A stretch of 64,000 nucleotides of DNA. Source: Venturia oleaginea. Taxonomy: Eukaryota > Ascomycota > Dothideomycetes > Venturiales > Venturiaceae. The stretch covers positions 992,001 through 1,056,000 of the forward strand of contig JABMLP010000011.1 in assembly GCA_013176395.1 (NCBI GenBank), read 5' to 3'. Positions 1 to 10,917 of this stretch are shown in pieces. The translations under genes and the position numbers were made by a program. Every line of letters starts with the position of its first letter. Within the stretch, counting starts at the first letter, position 1. The notes under the pieces are model-generated. The model was not told the DNA's origin and made no database searches. It saw only the letters and a list, made by a program, of their open reading frames with translations.

Positions 1-342
1 TACGTCACGTTGTTGGAGAGTGTCTCGCAGGTCTTCGATAACCTTTCTGTTACTTGTTGCGTCGCCTTGAAGCTGTACCAGAATTTGGAGTATCTCTCTG
101 ACCGGTATCTCGCCGTTGTCTTCAGGTATTTGCGCTGCACGCTGTGATTTAGCCCTCGGTGCTTTGGCTACCTCAGTACACTTCTGCTGGTTCAGGGAGC
201 CGTCCATTATCGCTGCTGTCCTGCCTTTGCTTGCTATAGTTGACTGTCGTAGAGTTGGGCCGGTTGGCTTTGCCATCGGAGGGGGCGTAGTTGGCGCGCT
301 TCTTTCCTGCAACGGCGTAGTTGGTCCTTCTATTAGAGACAT
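1..342 (-). CDS. Gag-like N-terminus of an LTR-retrotransposon, cut by the window edge
   Basis: An open frame on the minus strand begins at an ATG at 342 and stays open to base 1, about 114 codons. The first half is rich in Pro, Thr and Lys (for example near the start, SLIEGPTTPLQER). The second half, from about residue 70, is a predicted amphipathic helix with regularly spaced Leu/Ile/Val (ILVQLQGDATSNRKVIEDL). This layout is usual for the start of Gag in fungal Gypsy-type elements. Two in-frame stops lie just upstream of the ATG, so the start is well bounded. The rest of the element, including any reverse transcriptase, would lie left of the window. The family assignment is inference from layout and from the LTR-like sequence upstream. 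Confidence 0.45.
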   Translation of the reverse strand, partial: MSLIEGPTTPLQERSAPTTPPPMAKPTGPTLRQSTIASKGRTAAIMDGSLNQQKCTEVAKAPRAKSQRAAQIPEDNGEIPVREILQILVQLQGDATSNRKVIEDLRDTLQQRDV

Positions 343-487
343 CTGGATCTCTTATTCTCAAGGCAATACCGAGTATCTTGAGTTTGATTAGTTAGGTTGG
401 GTGCCTGTCGTGCGTGTTGTCGTTCTGGGGCTGCTGTGATGTGTTCGCTTTGGTTGATCGCCCTTTGTGTATCGCTCCACCACCAAC

Positions 488-728
488 GCGACTTCGAAGG
501 AATCTACGCGTTATACGACGCAGAATTTCTAGTGCTTGCTATTACTGTCTATAATAACTAGTCACGTAGATTCTCTTCTCCCAGGTATTGTCTCCAGAAC
601 TACCTGTTGTCGCTTGGTCGGACGAGGCCCTTGCTCCACCAGATAGACACTAGCATCTATTGAGTTTTCCCGGCCAAAGTACCTACCCCCATGTGCACGC
701 CTAGAATATACTACGCCGTGTACTAACA
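488..728 (-). repeat. Possible 5' LTR of the element at the left edge
   Basis: Read on the minus strand, this segment begins TGTTAGTACACGGCG at 728. TGTTAG is a common fungal Gypsy LTR start, and the segment precedes the Gag-like frame in the right order. A TGG-starting stretch at about 488-470 (TGGTGGTGGAGCGATAC) could be a primer-binding site. The inner LTR edge is a guess, because its partner LTR lies outside the window. Confidence 0.35.
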
Positions 729-1153
729 AACTAGGACATGCTTGTACCTTCAAAGTTAACGAGGACAAACTGCAAGTCGACTTGAGTTATTTTCTAAGAG
801 CTAAGGTATTATGGTTTTTGCATCAACGGGGACATTCGCACGTTTTTAACCGACTGACTGAGTGATTATTGTGAGAGCTCTACCCCACAGTGGAACCTCA
901 GCACACTATAATTGAGGATGTCGCCGCCCTAAGATGGAGAATTATAGAATTGTAGTGATAAGCGCCCAATCGCTAGATCCTAATTACTGATGCGAGGATC
1001 CCAAGAAATTGACACCAGATTAATAACACGAGCTTGATACGAGAACGAGACGAAAATAGTATTATGTTCAAATATACCACCACGTCTCATTTAGGGCTTG
1101 TACGAGACTGGGGCTGTATTGTTTCAAATCGGGTTTCTAGCATGTAGCCAATC

Positions 1154-1733
1154 TAGGGGCGTGTACGAGTAATTGGATGGATTAGCCAGATTCTATTTTT
1201 CAGTCAATCTATCTAAGAGCAGGCTACGTGTACGAGTTAGGTGAATTAAAATAAAGATAATCTGCCTAACAATCCTAGATTTGTTCAATTAATTGAACTT
1301 AGCGCGGCTATCCAAATCTAGCCAATTGGAGATCCGGATTAGCTAACCCATCGAACAAATCGATCCTAGCTAAAATCGTCGAGATTCGATGGATTGGCCG
1401 TAAAACTACCTCGGATTTCTTAGTCTATCTGTGACGGCTTGCTAGGCTACTGGAACAACCACAGTGTCCAAGCACCTAACAAGGCGCCACAGTACACGGG
1501 CCACAGCAAGACCTATAAGTAGGCCTTGCTCCCAGCCCCCATTTACATAGCTACCTGTAGTTCGCTATCACATTTAGTCCATACCTGACTGCTGCTCACG
1601 CCTTTCATTAGTTACTACTAGCCGCAACACTATCTAAATGATTCCTGAACCTTAACATTGGTTGAATGGATTGAAAATAAGCGCCTTACGTCTCGACCCC
1701 AACCCATCCGTCCAATTTCTCGTACACGCCCTA
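1154..1733. mobile_element. MITE-like element, GGGCGTGTACGAG ends, TA target
   Basis: The left end (1154-1183) and the reverse complement of the right end (1733-1701) match over about 30 bases. Both read TA, then GGG(G)CGTGTACGAG, then AATTGGA(T/C)GGAT. TA at both edges suggests the TA target duplication used by Tc1/mariner-type elements. The interior has no coding frame, so it would have to be moved by a transposase elsewhere. Degenerate GTGTACGAG motifs inside suggest nesting or internal duplication. Confidence 0.6.
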
Positions 1734-1740
1734 AGGCGAG

Positions 1741-1960
1741 GTGTACGAGCTGGATCTGATTGAAAAAAAGAGATTATACTTCAAAATCTTAGATTGATTG
1801 GATTGATTGAAATCAGAGCGGCTAATCGATTTTGGCTAATCAGAGGCCTTGAATTCTAATTAATCCAACCCAGCCAAAAATCGACATGATTTGATTAATT
1901 GGCCGCTAAACCACGCCAAAACAACGGGATTTTTCAATCCATCTGATCCATCTCGTACAC
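1741..1960. mobile_element. Short inverted-repeat element related to the neighbouring MITE
   Basis: The left end GTGTACGAGCTGGATCTGAT and the reverse complement of the right end (GTGTACGAGATGGATCAGAT, reading from 1960) match with few changes. The interior also folds on itself, with GCGGCTAATCGATTTTGGCT near 1817 pairing with sequence near 1872-1905. No coding frame is present. It lies directly beside the 1154-1733 element and shares its terminal core. Confidence 0.5.
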
Positions 1961-2288
1961 ATCAAGATTGGCTACATTGGCCACTTTGAAGCCCCAGATT
2001 TGAAAACTGAGCCAATGCATTCAATCTCTCCTATAAGCCCTCAATCCGTGTCGTTTACAGCAAGTTTGTGACCATAGTGTTCCTCAAGACCATTCCTCTT
2101 CTTAACTTCTATTCCCTCGCTTCTCTCTCTTCCACATCTCCCTTTCCCTCTCTACTCTTTTTTCTTTCCCCTTCTGTCAGTCTCTTTGATCCTGCTTTCC
2201 TCTACTCCACTTTTGTTGAATCTGTGCACAACGAGGTAAATTGATGACTGCATGAGGCCTCAACTGAGGAGATTGAGGCCTTACTATA

Positions 2289-4120
2289 ACGTGTTCCACC
2301 ACCGAGCTGGTCAAAAGGCTTGGCACGACCAACCCATGTTACGATTCTTCAATTTAATCGCTATTAACAATACATTCTAAGTCCGTCGTGCTGCTATCTG
2401 ATTCAGATGATATCTCGATATCTTTTTTACAAGTTCGCGGATTATGCCCAGTTGCGCCGCAGTTCCTACAGCGCCGTTGAGTTGGTCGGGCTATTTCTTG
2501 ACCACCACTACCACGAGCCTTCTTTGATCCCTGAGGCGCGACAGACGCCTCGGCAGCTACCTGCGCTGCTACAGTCCCATACTCTATAGTACCACCTTGC
2601 TGGATCCACTTCCTTTTGCGCCATTTTCGCTTTGTCATTACTGCCAATTGCTCTTCAAGCTCGCGGTTGCGCGAAACAAGTAGAGCGTTTTGGTGTAGCA
2701 CCAATTCAGCGCCCTTGACAAGCTGGGAAAAGCCTGCCTGCGCAGTAACTGGTGACCGAGTAAAGGACTCGCTTACGAGCTTGGATTGGGATCCAAATTC
2801 AAGAGTATTGCTTGGAGTCTTCGACTGCCACGGCGTCTCCTGCGGTGGGGGTGCTGGTGGGGTACGTAGCCGTACTTCAAGGCGATCCAATACCACCTCC
2901 GCGTTGATAGGGACTAGCCCTACCATCTCAAAAGCCTTTCGACAGTTCTCTTCTGTAAACACGTCGAAAAACGCGTCTGTGAAGGCTGGGAGGAAGCCTT
3001 CTTTGTTGATATGGTAGACGCGTCGGCGTGCCAAGTCTCGAACTCGTTGAGAGTACTTGCACTTCAACGGCGAGAAGCAGACCACATCAAGCGGCTGGAG
3101 GATATGCGATGAATGAGGTGGCATACAGAGCGTTATGATCTTATGTTCGAGGCAGTAGTCCTTGAAATCCTGGTTGAGATGGCTCTCATGGCCGTCCAAG
3201 ATGAGCAGCCTATACCCCCCCCACTTGACGCGCCTTTGTATACGCGTCAAAGTGCTTCAACCACTCAAGACCAAGCGCGTTGTTTGTCCAGCCGTTCTCA
3301 GAGACCGAGAGCTTCCAATTCCGTGGTATATCTGCCTCCTCATACCACGCAGAGATGTGAACGCGTCCTTTGTAGATAATGAATGGCGGGGTCGCATACC
3401 CAGCGGCGCAGATGCTCTGGATAACTGTAACCCACTCGCGATCGCCCGGCTGGATCAAATTAGGCCGTGTATGTCTTTCAGAAGCTGTGACGACCTTCTT
3501 TGACCCAATAACGCCCATCTGGAAGCCAATCTCGTCAAAGTTGTGCGTATCCTCGTCGTGGATGCCGTACTTTGCCTTAGTGTCTGCAACGAGCTTGAAC
3601 CACGCGCCAATAATCTCTGGATCTTCCTGTAGTATCCTCTGCCTATCGTTAGCTCGATTGAAGGCCATCTTGAGCTCATCTGAGCGCGTTATAAGCCTCT
3701 CAGCCCAGTTTTTCCCTACTGGCTCTCCACCGCGTACACCTAGTAGTTTATCCGCCATATCTGCCACCTCACACAGCCGGGGCGCGAATCCTCGCGAATC
3801 GAGGTCGAGGATGTATTGGAAAATTGTCTGCTCTTCAGTCGTAGTGAGCTTGTGTTGGACGTTGCGAGTATCTAGGCGATACGTGATTCCGTTGTATCGG
3901 CTAGTCAATGTTGAAGGAGGTACATCAAACGCTTCAGCAGCGCGCCGGAGGCTTCGGAATTGGTGGGTGTTATAGGCAGAAAGGGCAAGCTGAATTCTGC
4001 CTTCTCTGTTAGATAATTGCGCATTTTGTTGTTGAGACATATCGTGTTAATGAGGGAGTTGGTCGTCTTGGCAGAAACTGACCAGCTCGGTGGGTTGACC
4101 AGCTCGGTGGTGGAACACGT
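2289..4120 (-). mobile_element. pogo/Fot1-type DNA transposon with perfect 25-bp TIRs
   Basis: The terminal inverted repeats at 2289-2313 and 4096-4120 are perfect reverse complements over 25 bases; the outer end reads ACGTGTTCCACCACCGAG. Each is flanked outside by TA (2287-2288 and 4121-4122), the target duplication of Tc1/mariner/pogo elements. The right end carries a near-duplicate of the inner TIR sequence just inside it (about 4079-4095). The 1,832-bp length and a single transposase gene filling most of it fit the Fot1/pogo group. The ends look intact. The transposase reading frame is interrupted. Confidence 0.93.
2354..4040 (-). pseudogene. Fot1/pogo-like transposase, frameshifted
   Basis: Two overlapping minus-strand frames (4040-3210 and 3250-2354) together encode one transposase. 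The first has an N-terminal helix-turn-helix of the psq/CENP-B kind (about residues 20-60), a second DNA-binding segment, and the first catalytic Asp in NFDEIGFQMG. The second has the next Asp in LILDGHESH, the third in LQPLDVV, and a C-terminal CCHC zinc knuckle (CRNCGATGHNPRTC). The frames meet at a run of eight C on the plus strand (3215-3222), where one base too many shifts the frame. All three catalytic Asp residues are present across the two frames, so the break is recent or is a sequencing error. Confidence 0.9.
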
Positions 4121-4122
4121 TA

Positions 4123-5362
4123 TACACAATTAAATATACTAATAACGTAGGAGTAAGGAGTAAATGACTATTACGGGACGGTAGCTGGAAAGACGCAGCA
4201 TACTCGTAGCCAAAGGTTGTTTAGATTCAGTTAAGGAGTGAAGGTATCTACAAACAGAGAACCTCAAAGAGGTTCTGTCTCTATACTAGGCTCAATCAGG
4301 CTTAGGCTCTTAGCCTATACCAACCATGGGCCCATGCCCATAACAATGACGACGTGTAAACTAGGTTATTACCTAAAGCGTAACGTGTAAACCGGGTTAT
4401 TACCCAAAGCGTAACACAAGTCAACAACTTTCCTATCTCTAATGAGACACTACTTGTAATGCTCAAGATGCCGAAATCGAACTATTACTTGTTATCGATA
4501 AGTTTATTATCACATCAAATATAGAGTCTTGAGTATCGACCTAATGATTAAGCTCCCTATAAGTTGACAAGGCTCCAAGTCATCCTAACCCTCCTACCGA
4601 GTCTCTAATATAAATGACCTGAGATACGATAGGTAGACATCATCACTACTGCTCTAATTCATTTATTCCCTCTTGCCTATCGAGTATCCGAAAGAAGCTT
4701 TCGAGAAGCGGAATTTTCAATCTGATTTTAATCATAATTGCAAGCATGAAAACGAAAATAGAGTGTCGTTATCAGCTCATGGTAGACTTTCACGGATAAG
4801 TCTCAGGTGGTTCTACCCATCCATCGGTGACCTTGCCAAAGCTGACTCGCTTTCGTACTTGGACACAAGATATTTGCAGGGTCTGAGGATGGAGCGCTGC
4901 GTTAGTTACTAGGCGAAAGGAGCATTGAGACTGGATACACTTCCCTTCAAGTTCAAGCTCTTCGCCCGAAAGTTCCATGTTCGTTATGCTATTGTATCAC
5001 TGCAACGCAAAAGAAGGTGGAAGGCTGAGGAGAGCGAGAAACATCCATAGGTAAAAGAAAGTAAGTATTATTTGATGGGTTTTTAAACTCACGCGGTTGC
5101 TTTCACTGCACGATGAATGTGGCACGTTCAATGATATCAAGTCGAAGACTATTAATATTCGACTAGCAACTCAACACCCTCTCTCGAAGGCCTTCCATGA
5201 CATAGTCTCCACAACCTCCAAACGAATCCGCCACGACAAGAAAAATAAAGTATACGGATACGATGACCAGCACATTAAAACGGAGTACTCATCCACCACC
5301 CATTAGCAGCGTCCACAGCATCGAACCCGTTCCCAAGGAATAGTATCCGAGAGATTCTCAGC
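4123..5362. other. Non-coding stretch with a 31-bp tandem repeat
   Basis: No convincing gene was found. The frames at 4673-4912 and 5097-5306 are short and have no recognisable features. A 31-bp unit is tandemly duplicated at 4354-4384 and 4385-4415 with two differences (GTGTAAACTAGG... versus GTGTAAACCGGG...). Confidence 0.6.
4354..4415. repeat. Two-copy 31-bp tandem repeat
   Basis: Two adjacent copies of GTGTAAAC(T/C)(A/G)GGTTATTACC... differ at only a few positions. It is not within a gene. Confidence 0.8.
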
Positions 5363-6489
5363 TTAACAGGCAGCGACCTTAACAGCGTTGGTGGAGCAGG
5401 TCTTTCCATCTGGGACAGCGGCAGTCTGAGATGGCTCCTCGCTGTTGTTGTCGGTACCCTTGAACAAATCGCAGATGGTGGCGCCACCGAGAATGCAAGA
5501 GTTGGAGATGGTGGAGACATCTGTCCGTCATCGAATTAGAATGGCATATTCAGAGAAATAGGATGGGAAGAAGAAACATACCACCCATGTTACCGTTGAT
5601 ACCGGCAACGATCTTACTGCCCTTGACCTTGATGTTGTCGAAGGAGGAGTGGCGGGCGTACTGGGTCTTGCAGTTACCGCATGAGCGGTAGATTTTGCCA
5701 CAGTTCTCAGCCTATGTTGTGGTTAGCTATGTCTTCGTACAAGGGAAATGAATGAGAGCGCTCACGTAGAAGTCCTTGACAACGACGGATCCACCACCGT
5801 TGTGCTGGATGACCTTGTCCTCAGCGCCGAAAGCACCACCACCGTTGATGTAAGTGGTACCGGAGGTCTGCTTCAAGGTAAGAGCGTCCTCGCAAACATC
5901 CTTCCACCATACGTTGTTCAGAGTGCAAGGGCCCAGGCAGTGGACACCCTCGCCGTTGTTTGGTCCAATGATGACGTTAGAAAGAGTACCGCCAGACAGC
6001 ACAACGAAGACACCATCCGCGGGTCCACCTTCGGATTGTCCAGAGCATGTGTTGTCTGTAATCATTGTAAGCGTTTGTTCACGTGCGAACAGACTCTTTG
6101 TCAAACTCACCGGCACGGTCGAACAAGAACATCTTGCCGTCAAAGGAAGCACCAGCTGCAATGGTCTGAGCAGCCTTGAGGAGGCTGGTGCCAGAAGCGG
6201 CTGGCAAAACAGTCTGCAAGCCACCGCTGTAACCACCACCTGAGCCGCCCTCCTTGGTACCGGTAGGAGCGGCCGTGGGCGCAGGAGCGTTTGTAGCCGC
6301 AGCTGTAGCCGCGGCTGTACCAGCGGCTGTACCAGCGGCCGTACCAGCGGCCGTCGGCGCAGCGCTTGCTGCAGTCTTCATGGTGGTCTTAACGGCCTTG
6401 GATCCCTTGCCACCAGACTTGTGCTTCTTGCCAGCATCGACACCGGCAGCGATTGTGAAAGCCACGAGGGCAAGCTTGGAGAACAACAT
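5363..6489 (-). CDS. Secreted pectate lyase, polysaccharide lyase family 3
   Basis: Spliced from four exons (6489-6111, 6055-5766, 5711-5582, 5520-5363), all joining in frame to give 318 residues. A signal peptide ([19 protein letters not shown]) is followed by a Lys/Gly-rich stretch and a low-complexity Ala/Thr linker with GTAA repeats to about residue 80. The PL3 catalytic domain then shows [49 protein letters not shown] and the conserved YRSCGNC. PL3 enzymes cleave unesterified polygalacturonate by beta-elimination with Ca2+ and act on plant cell walls. The C-terminus carries the family's conserved Cys residues. All three introns have GTGAG/GTATGT donors. A TATA-like box lies about 150 bases upstream. 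Long Ala-rich frames on the other strand are shadows. Confidence 0.95.
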
Positions 6490-6635
6490 GTTGATTGAGT
6501 AAGGTTTTTTGAGTAAAAGTTACAAAAAATGAAGGTAATAATCGATCAACGATTAGAATTGTGAAGGAAGTGAGAGACGAGGAAGCTGGATTGAATGATT
6601 GTGGTGTAATGAGTGTAGAGAGGAAAAATCTGGCT

Positions 6636-6644
6636 CCTTATATA
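6636..6644 (-). promoter_or_regulatory. TATA-like box of the pectate lyase gene
   Basis: The minus strand reads TATATAAGG about 147 bases upstream of the pectate-lyase ATG. The distance is plausible for a fungal promoter with a short 5' UTR. This is not proof of use. Confidence 0.4.
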
Positions 6645-6659
6645 TCTTGTTTGAGTGTG

Positions 6660-9600
6660 TTTTGGTGTCCGGTTACAGATGGCAGAGTAAAGACATAAGT
6701 ACCAGAAATGGATCGCCCGAAATTGGTGAGGATTGAGCCACGAACTTGCTATTGGCGATCTCATCTTTCTCGCAGTGAAAGGCGTGTAGATAAATGCGGT
6801 GTGGTCGTCTCAGTTTGCTTATTAGGTTGAGTATAAGCGGCGTGGTAAGGATTTGTTACGTGCAATCCCCACCGGTTCGCAAGGCCTGGGTATTGGCATC
6901 AGCTTGGCAAAAAGCTTGAAGAGTGTTTGTCATGGTTGAAGGTGTCGATTGTTAAAAGACTATATGTAGAATCCGTTATCCAGATATATACGCGATCTCA
7001 AGCCCTCCGTAGAGTGCCGTGATCGTGGATCAAAGGTTTGGAAGTTTCAACAAACAACGAGTACACAATTGTTTGTATGAAGACGGTGATGTTGGCGAAA
7101 GTAGAAAATATTGGGGCCAAGCTAGTCTTTCAATAGTCAGGCATGTCGTGCCGTGTGCAAAGTCCTTTTGCAGTTTGTTTTCCACTTCATGCTTCAGGCC
7201 GAAGGTGGAGAGCGTTGACGTTTCAGGTAGGGGTCTGTCGTGATGAAACTCAAAACCCATGTCGGTCGATGGATACCATCCACTCTGAGCCTCAAAGATC
7301 ACGTAGTCTTATCCAAGTCGCGTGTAATCGCCGTGTGTATTTGCCCCTGCCATAATATTGGGATATCAAGTTGTGGTTTCAAGGAGGAGAAGTAAAGAAA
7401 GCAACTCGGCTCAGCCTCATGCTCGCTCTTCGCTTGCGAAAAAGGAGACTTTGGAGCATATTTGACCTAAGTCGATCTTGAGCAGGAAAGCAATCCTTTC
7501 CAAGATGTACTCGCAGAATGTCCTCATAAGGAAACTTGTTTGCTTTCCTATCTTTCCAGCTCACGAAACCGGGTTGGTGGGTATGGTGGGTACCGCTATT
7601 GGCTCATCCAGGGGGCCTCAGGGGCGGAGACTCCCAAACAGAAAGACCATAGTGGAGTGCAATTTTCGGCGATCAAGTAACCCCAGATGAAGATGGAGAG
7701 AACTGGCGGGGGAAAACGATCTTTGATCTCATCTCGAGGCTAGCAATTGACCATCAGCATTCGAGCTGTAAACGCCGCTGGCGATACAAGTTCAAGTCTG
7801 CCATCGGATTCCCTTCCCAACACCGACTGGACTCGAGCTTGAGAAATTTCAGCTGTATCGTATTCATTTTGCCGTCCTTCTTGTGGAGCAATTTGATACC
7901 CAACTTGCGCGCTTTTGGTGGAGTTGACGAGCTGGCGACAACGACTGGCTTCCATCATCTCTGGTTACAGCTTCATCCTTCTCGACAGCCTTGACCTTAG
8001 GAAGTATGCCTTTACTGGTATCAGTCAGACCTCATCCGCTATCAATATCCCATTACCCGTATGCTTATAGGTGGCCACGCCTTTGTCAGTGAGGTCGAAG
8101 GAGGAAGCGGGAAGAGGAGTGAAGGTTCGAGATGGAAACGGACGGGCCAGCATCAGATCATAGGACACGATCTCGTCGCAACTGCTGTCGACCTGGAGGA
8201 CAAAGAGATGAATTGTGATCAAGCATAAAGAAGTGGCGGAAGGTAAACCGGTGAACCTAACCCACGCCAAGGGCACTATATACGAGTAGTCTATTGAACT
8301 ATGCTCACACTGGGAGCAACCTCAGCATGTTCACCAACGCACTTACAATCTCGAATGGCTAAGTCCGTGGCATCCATCGGCCAGCCTCACTTAGAAGCAG
8401 CTCAGTTATGAGCACTATAATATTGACGAATGCGAATGGGACACTGGCGGCCTCGTTAAATATACGACATTCGAAGCTCAGGTTCAGGCTCAATCTCGGG
8501 ACGATCGTTTCTGCTACCACCAAAGCATGACCAAAGCACTGATGATCATGAAATCGGAATCGCCTATCTAGTCCGTTTTACGATGCATCTTGATCGACGT
8601 ATCAACGTTGCTGATCTGGACATCCGCCCGCAGGAAGAATCTCAAGGCACTTCTTTGTCAACACACCAGAAGTTGGAACATCGGAAGTTTTCGCCAGAAA
8701 TTGAGAAAGATTAACAGGACCAGAAGACAAGGCGGAAAGGACATGACTGCAACGCTAAATAGAAGTAGAGGTATTGGAAAAAATAAGCACTCAACTGCAA
8801 TAAAGAGATAACTAGAACATACGCGGTGGAACTGTGGAGGGAGGAAATTCGACGCGTAGCAGATGCTCCGTACATCGTATGATCGTCTGGGAATAGAGAT
8901 TGTCAGACAGCACCCCCAGCGAGAAATCCTTTGGAGCCAGCCCAGGAATCGTTAATTGAGAAATTTCAAAATGCGGAACCGAGCTGAAAGGCGACGTATT
9001 CAGGAGCCCTTGCCAAGTGCTCAGCCTGTATCTCCAAGAAACCTGTCAAATGCCTGATTCTCAATATTGCCTAGTCAGCCCATGATCGGCCACCCTTAAA
9101 ATCGCCTTCATATTCCGTATACCGTAGTTACTTGCGGCGATTCGCTAGTGTCTCGTACTCATACGAACCTCGCAGCACTCGTGTACAACTTCGTGATCAC
9201 ATATTTCGACCTAAATCACGTTACCTAAATTCCAATTTAAGATTCTTAAGAGAAACTTCATATCAAAAGAAAGCTTAGGAAGGCGTATTATTATTCTCGA
9301 AGCATATCTTATAAAAAGCGTTTTTCTATAGAGAAATATGTAATTCGAAAAATTGAGATACGATTACGAGTGTCGTAGACGTGCGAGGCAATAGCGAATG
9401 CCGCAACTACGGTACTGCAGCGAGGCTTACAACTCCTGTGATTGATCTGCCGTTGGCTTTGAGATCCCTCGGAAATATCTGGACATTTCTAGCAACACGC
9501 AAAATTTCGATTGCCAGAAGTACATCGTGCTTAATATCCGGTCAAGGGCTTGTTCGAGAATGATTCTTTGAGCGTAGATTAGTTCAATTTTGGCTGCTAA

Positions 9601-10917
9601 AGTTAACACATACAGCGAATATAAAGGTGTTCGAAAATGATTTGGCGTGTTCTAGGGCGTATACAGTATTCTAGCGGCTAACAAATTGAACAAATCCAGC
9701 GCCGTCAACTTTCGCCATCGCTAGATTCGCTGGCCGTTTAAGCCCTCTGATTGTCCCAATTTAAACAGCCGCGTAGAGTTCAATTAGTCGACTAAATCTA
9801 TGATTTTTAGGTATATTCTCTTTACTTGAACAAATCTAACTCGAATAACCCTCTCTAGATTCGCCAAATTCACCAGAATCAGCAAATCTACGCTTGAAGA
9901 GTTATTCTCGAACAAGCCCTAGTAAGTGAAGATGAATTTAAGTCCATTGTTTGACTGAGCTCGAAGCGAAGATACTCACTGCCACTCGCCTCCAGCCCAC
10001 GATCTACACACTAAAGGCGCCCCATCCTTTCGAAAGTCGTGAAATCATCTCTCTTGCTCATTCTCGTAGAGCTCCCGTCTACTACCTACTCTCAGGACTT
10101 AAAATCTGTTCGTCAGCATAGGGGGTAGATATCGGATTGCGTGTAAATTACAGAAAAATGCAGACTGAAAATTCTGGGAACAAAACAGCGAAATAGATTT
10201 CAAGGCCGCTCTTCAAAATTGCCTTCCTCTCGATTATAAGCACATCCTTGACCGTCGGCCATACGAGCGAGAGGTCGTCGCCATATCTGCACGCTGCACG
10301 ACAGGGGCAATGAATGCTTACATAAAGGGACAAATCGCAAAGGCTGCTGAACAGTGGCATGCCAGTCCTTGATACCTCAGGCATAGTGCACGTGATAGAT
10401 GCCACGGTGTACTTAACCTCCTTAGTCAATACAGTCAGGTCACAGGGTGACACTCGTTCTGTTCATCGGCTCCTATCGTTAAGTTCGTGTTGAATTTGTT
10501 GGAAGGAGTATCCTCATGCTATTGCCTCCACCTGCGCCAGCGTGGCTACTCTCTGTCACTGGAGTTTGTTTACTGCCCAATTGGGCTTAGTGTATTACTA
10601 TATAGCTGAGATCCTCCGGATCTCACCCTCAATACACTTGTTACTCAACTTTCATACTTCAACAGAATTTACTTCCGAATAACTCTGTTTTGCTCGTTCA
10701 GCGTAACAAAGGCAAACTATACAAACCCAATCCATAGTAGGTAAGTAATAGTAGTGAACGATCCATTTTATAAGCCGTTGGTTATCAGACCCGCTTTCTA
10801 GCTTATGCTGTTATCACGATAATCCCCACCCTTCACCCACTTTTGGCTCACCATAACGACAAGGAACAAGAGCAAAATGTCAATAGCCACGGGGATCATA
10901 CAATTTTGCAAGCAATT
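6660..10917. other. Gene-poor 4.2-kb stretch
   Basis: Only short frames without domains or believable splicing are present. The frames on the minus strand at 7740-7958 and 8025-8276 have somewhat protein-like composition but could not be linked into a gene; they may be a decayed gene. The 9.2-9.9 kb part is AT-rich and holds a MITE, annotated separately. Confidence 0.5.
9546..9919. mobile_element. MITE with GGGCTTGTTCGAGAAT ends
   Basis: The left end (from 9546, GGGCTTGTTCGAGAATGATT) and the reverse complement of the right end (from 9919, GGGCTTGTTCGAGAATAACT) match over about 35 bases. The match continues through GCGTAGATT after a few changes. TA follows the right end; the left has AA, probably a mutated TA. 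The interior (about 370 bp) has no coding potential. The ends resemble those of the 1154-1733 element (GGGCGTGTACGAGAAAT), so both probably belong to one family. Confidence 0.7.

Larger units (their letters stand above)
729..2288. other. AT-rich transposon graveyard without genes
   Basis: No plausible coding exon was seen. The stretch is dominated by short inverted-repeat elements sharing the core GTGTACGAG (at 1161, 1228 and 1741 forward; about 1719-1727 and 1952-1960 reverse). A pyrimidine-rich tract lies at about 2090-2210. The MITE entries give the paired ends that can be recognised. Confidence 0.6.

Noticed and set aside
6254..6502. Ala/Val-rich frame on the plus strand
   Set aside because: Antisense shadow of the pectate-lyase signal peptide and Ala-rich linker.
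10843..10917. N-terminal extension of the esterase to an upstream ATG
   Set aside because: The leader is polar and would place the obvious signal peptide 25 residues inside the protein.
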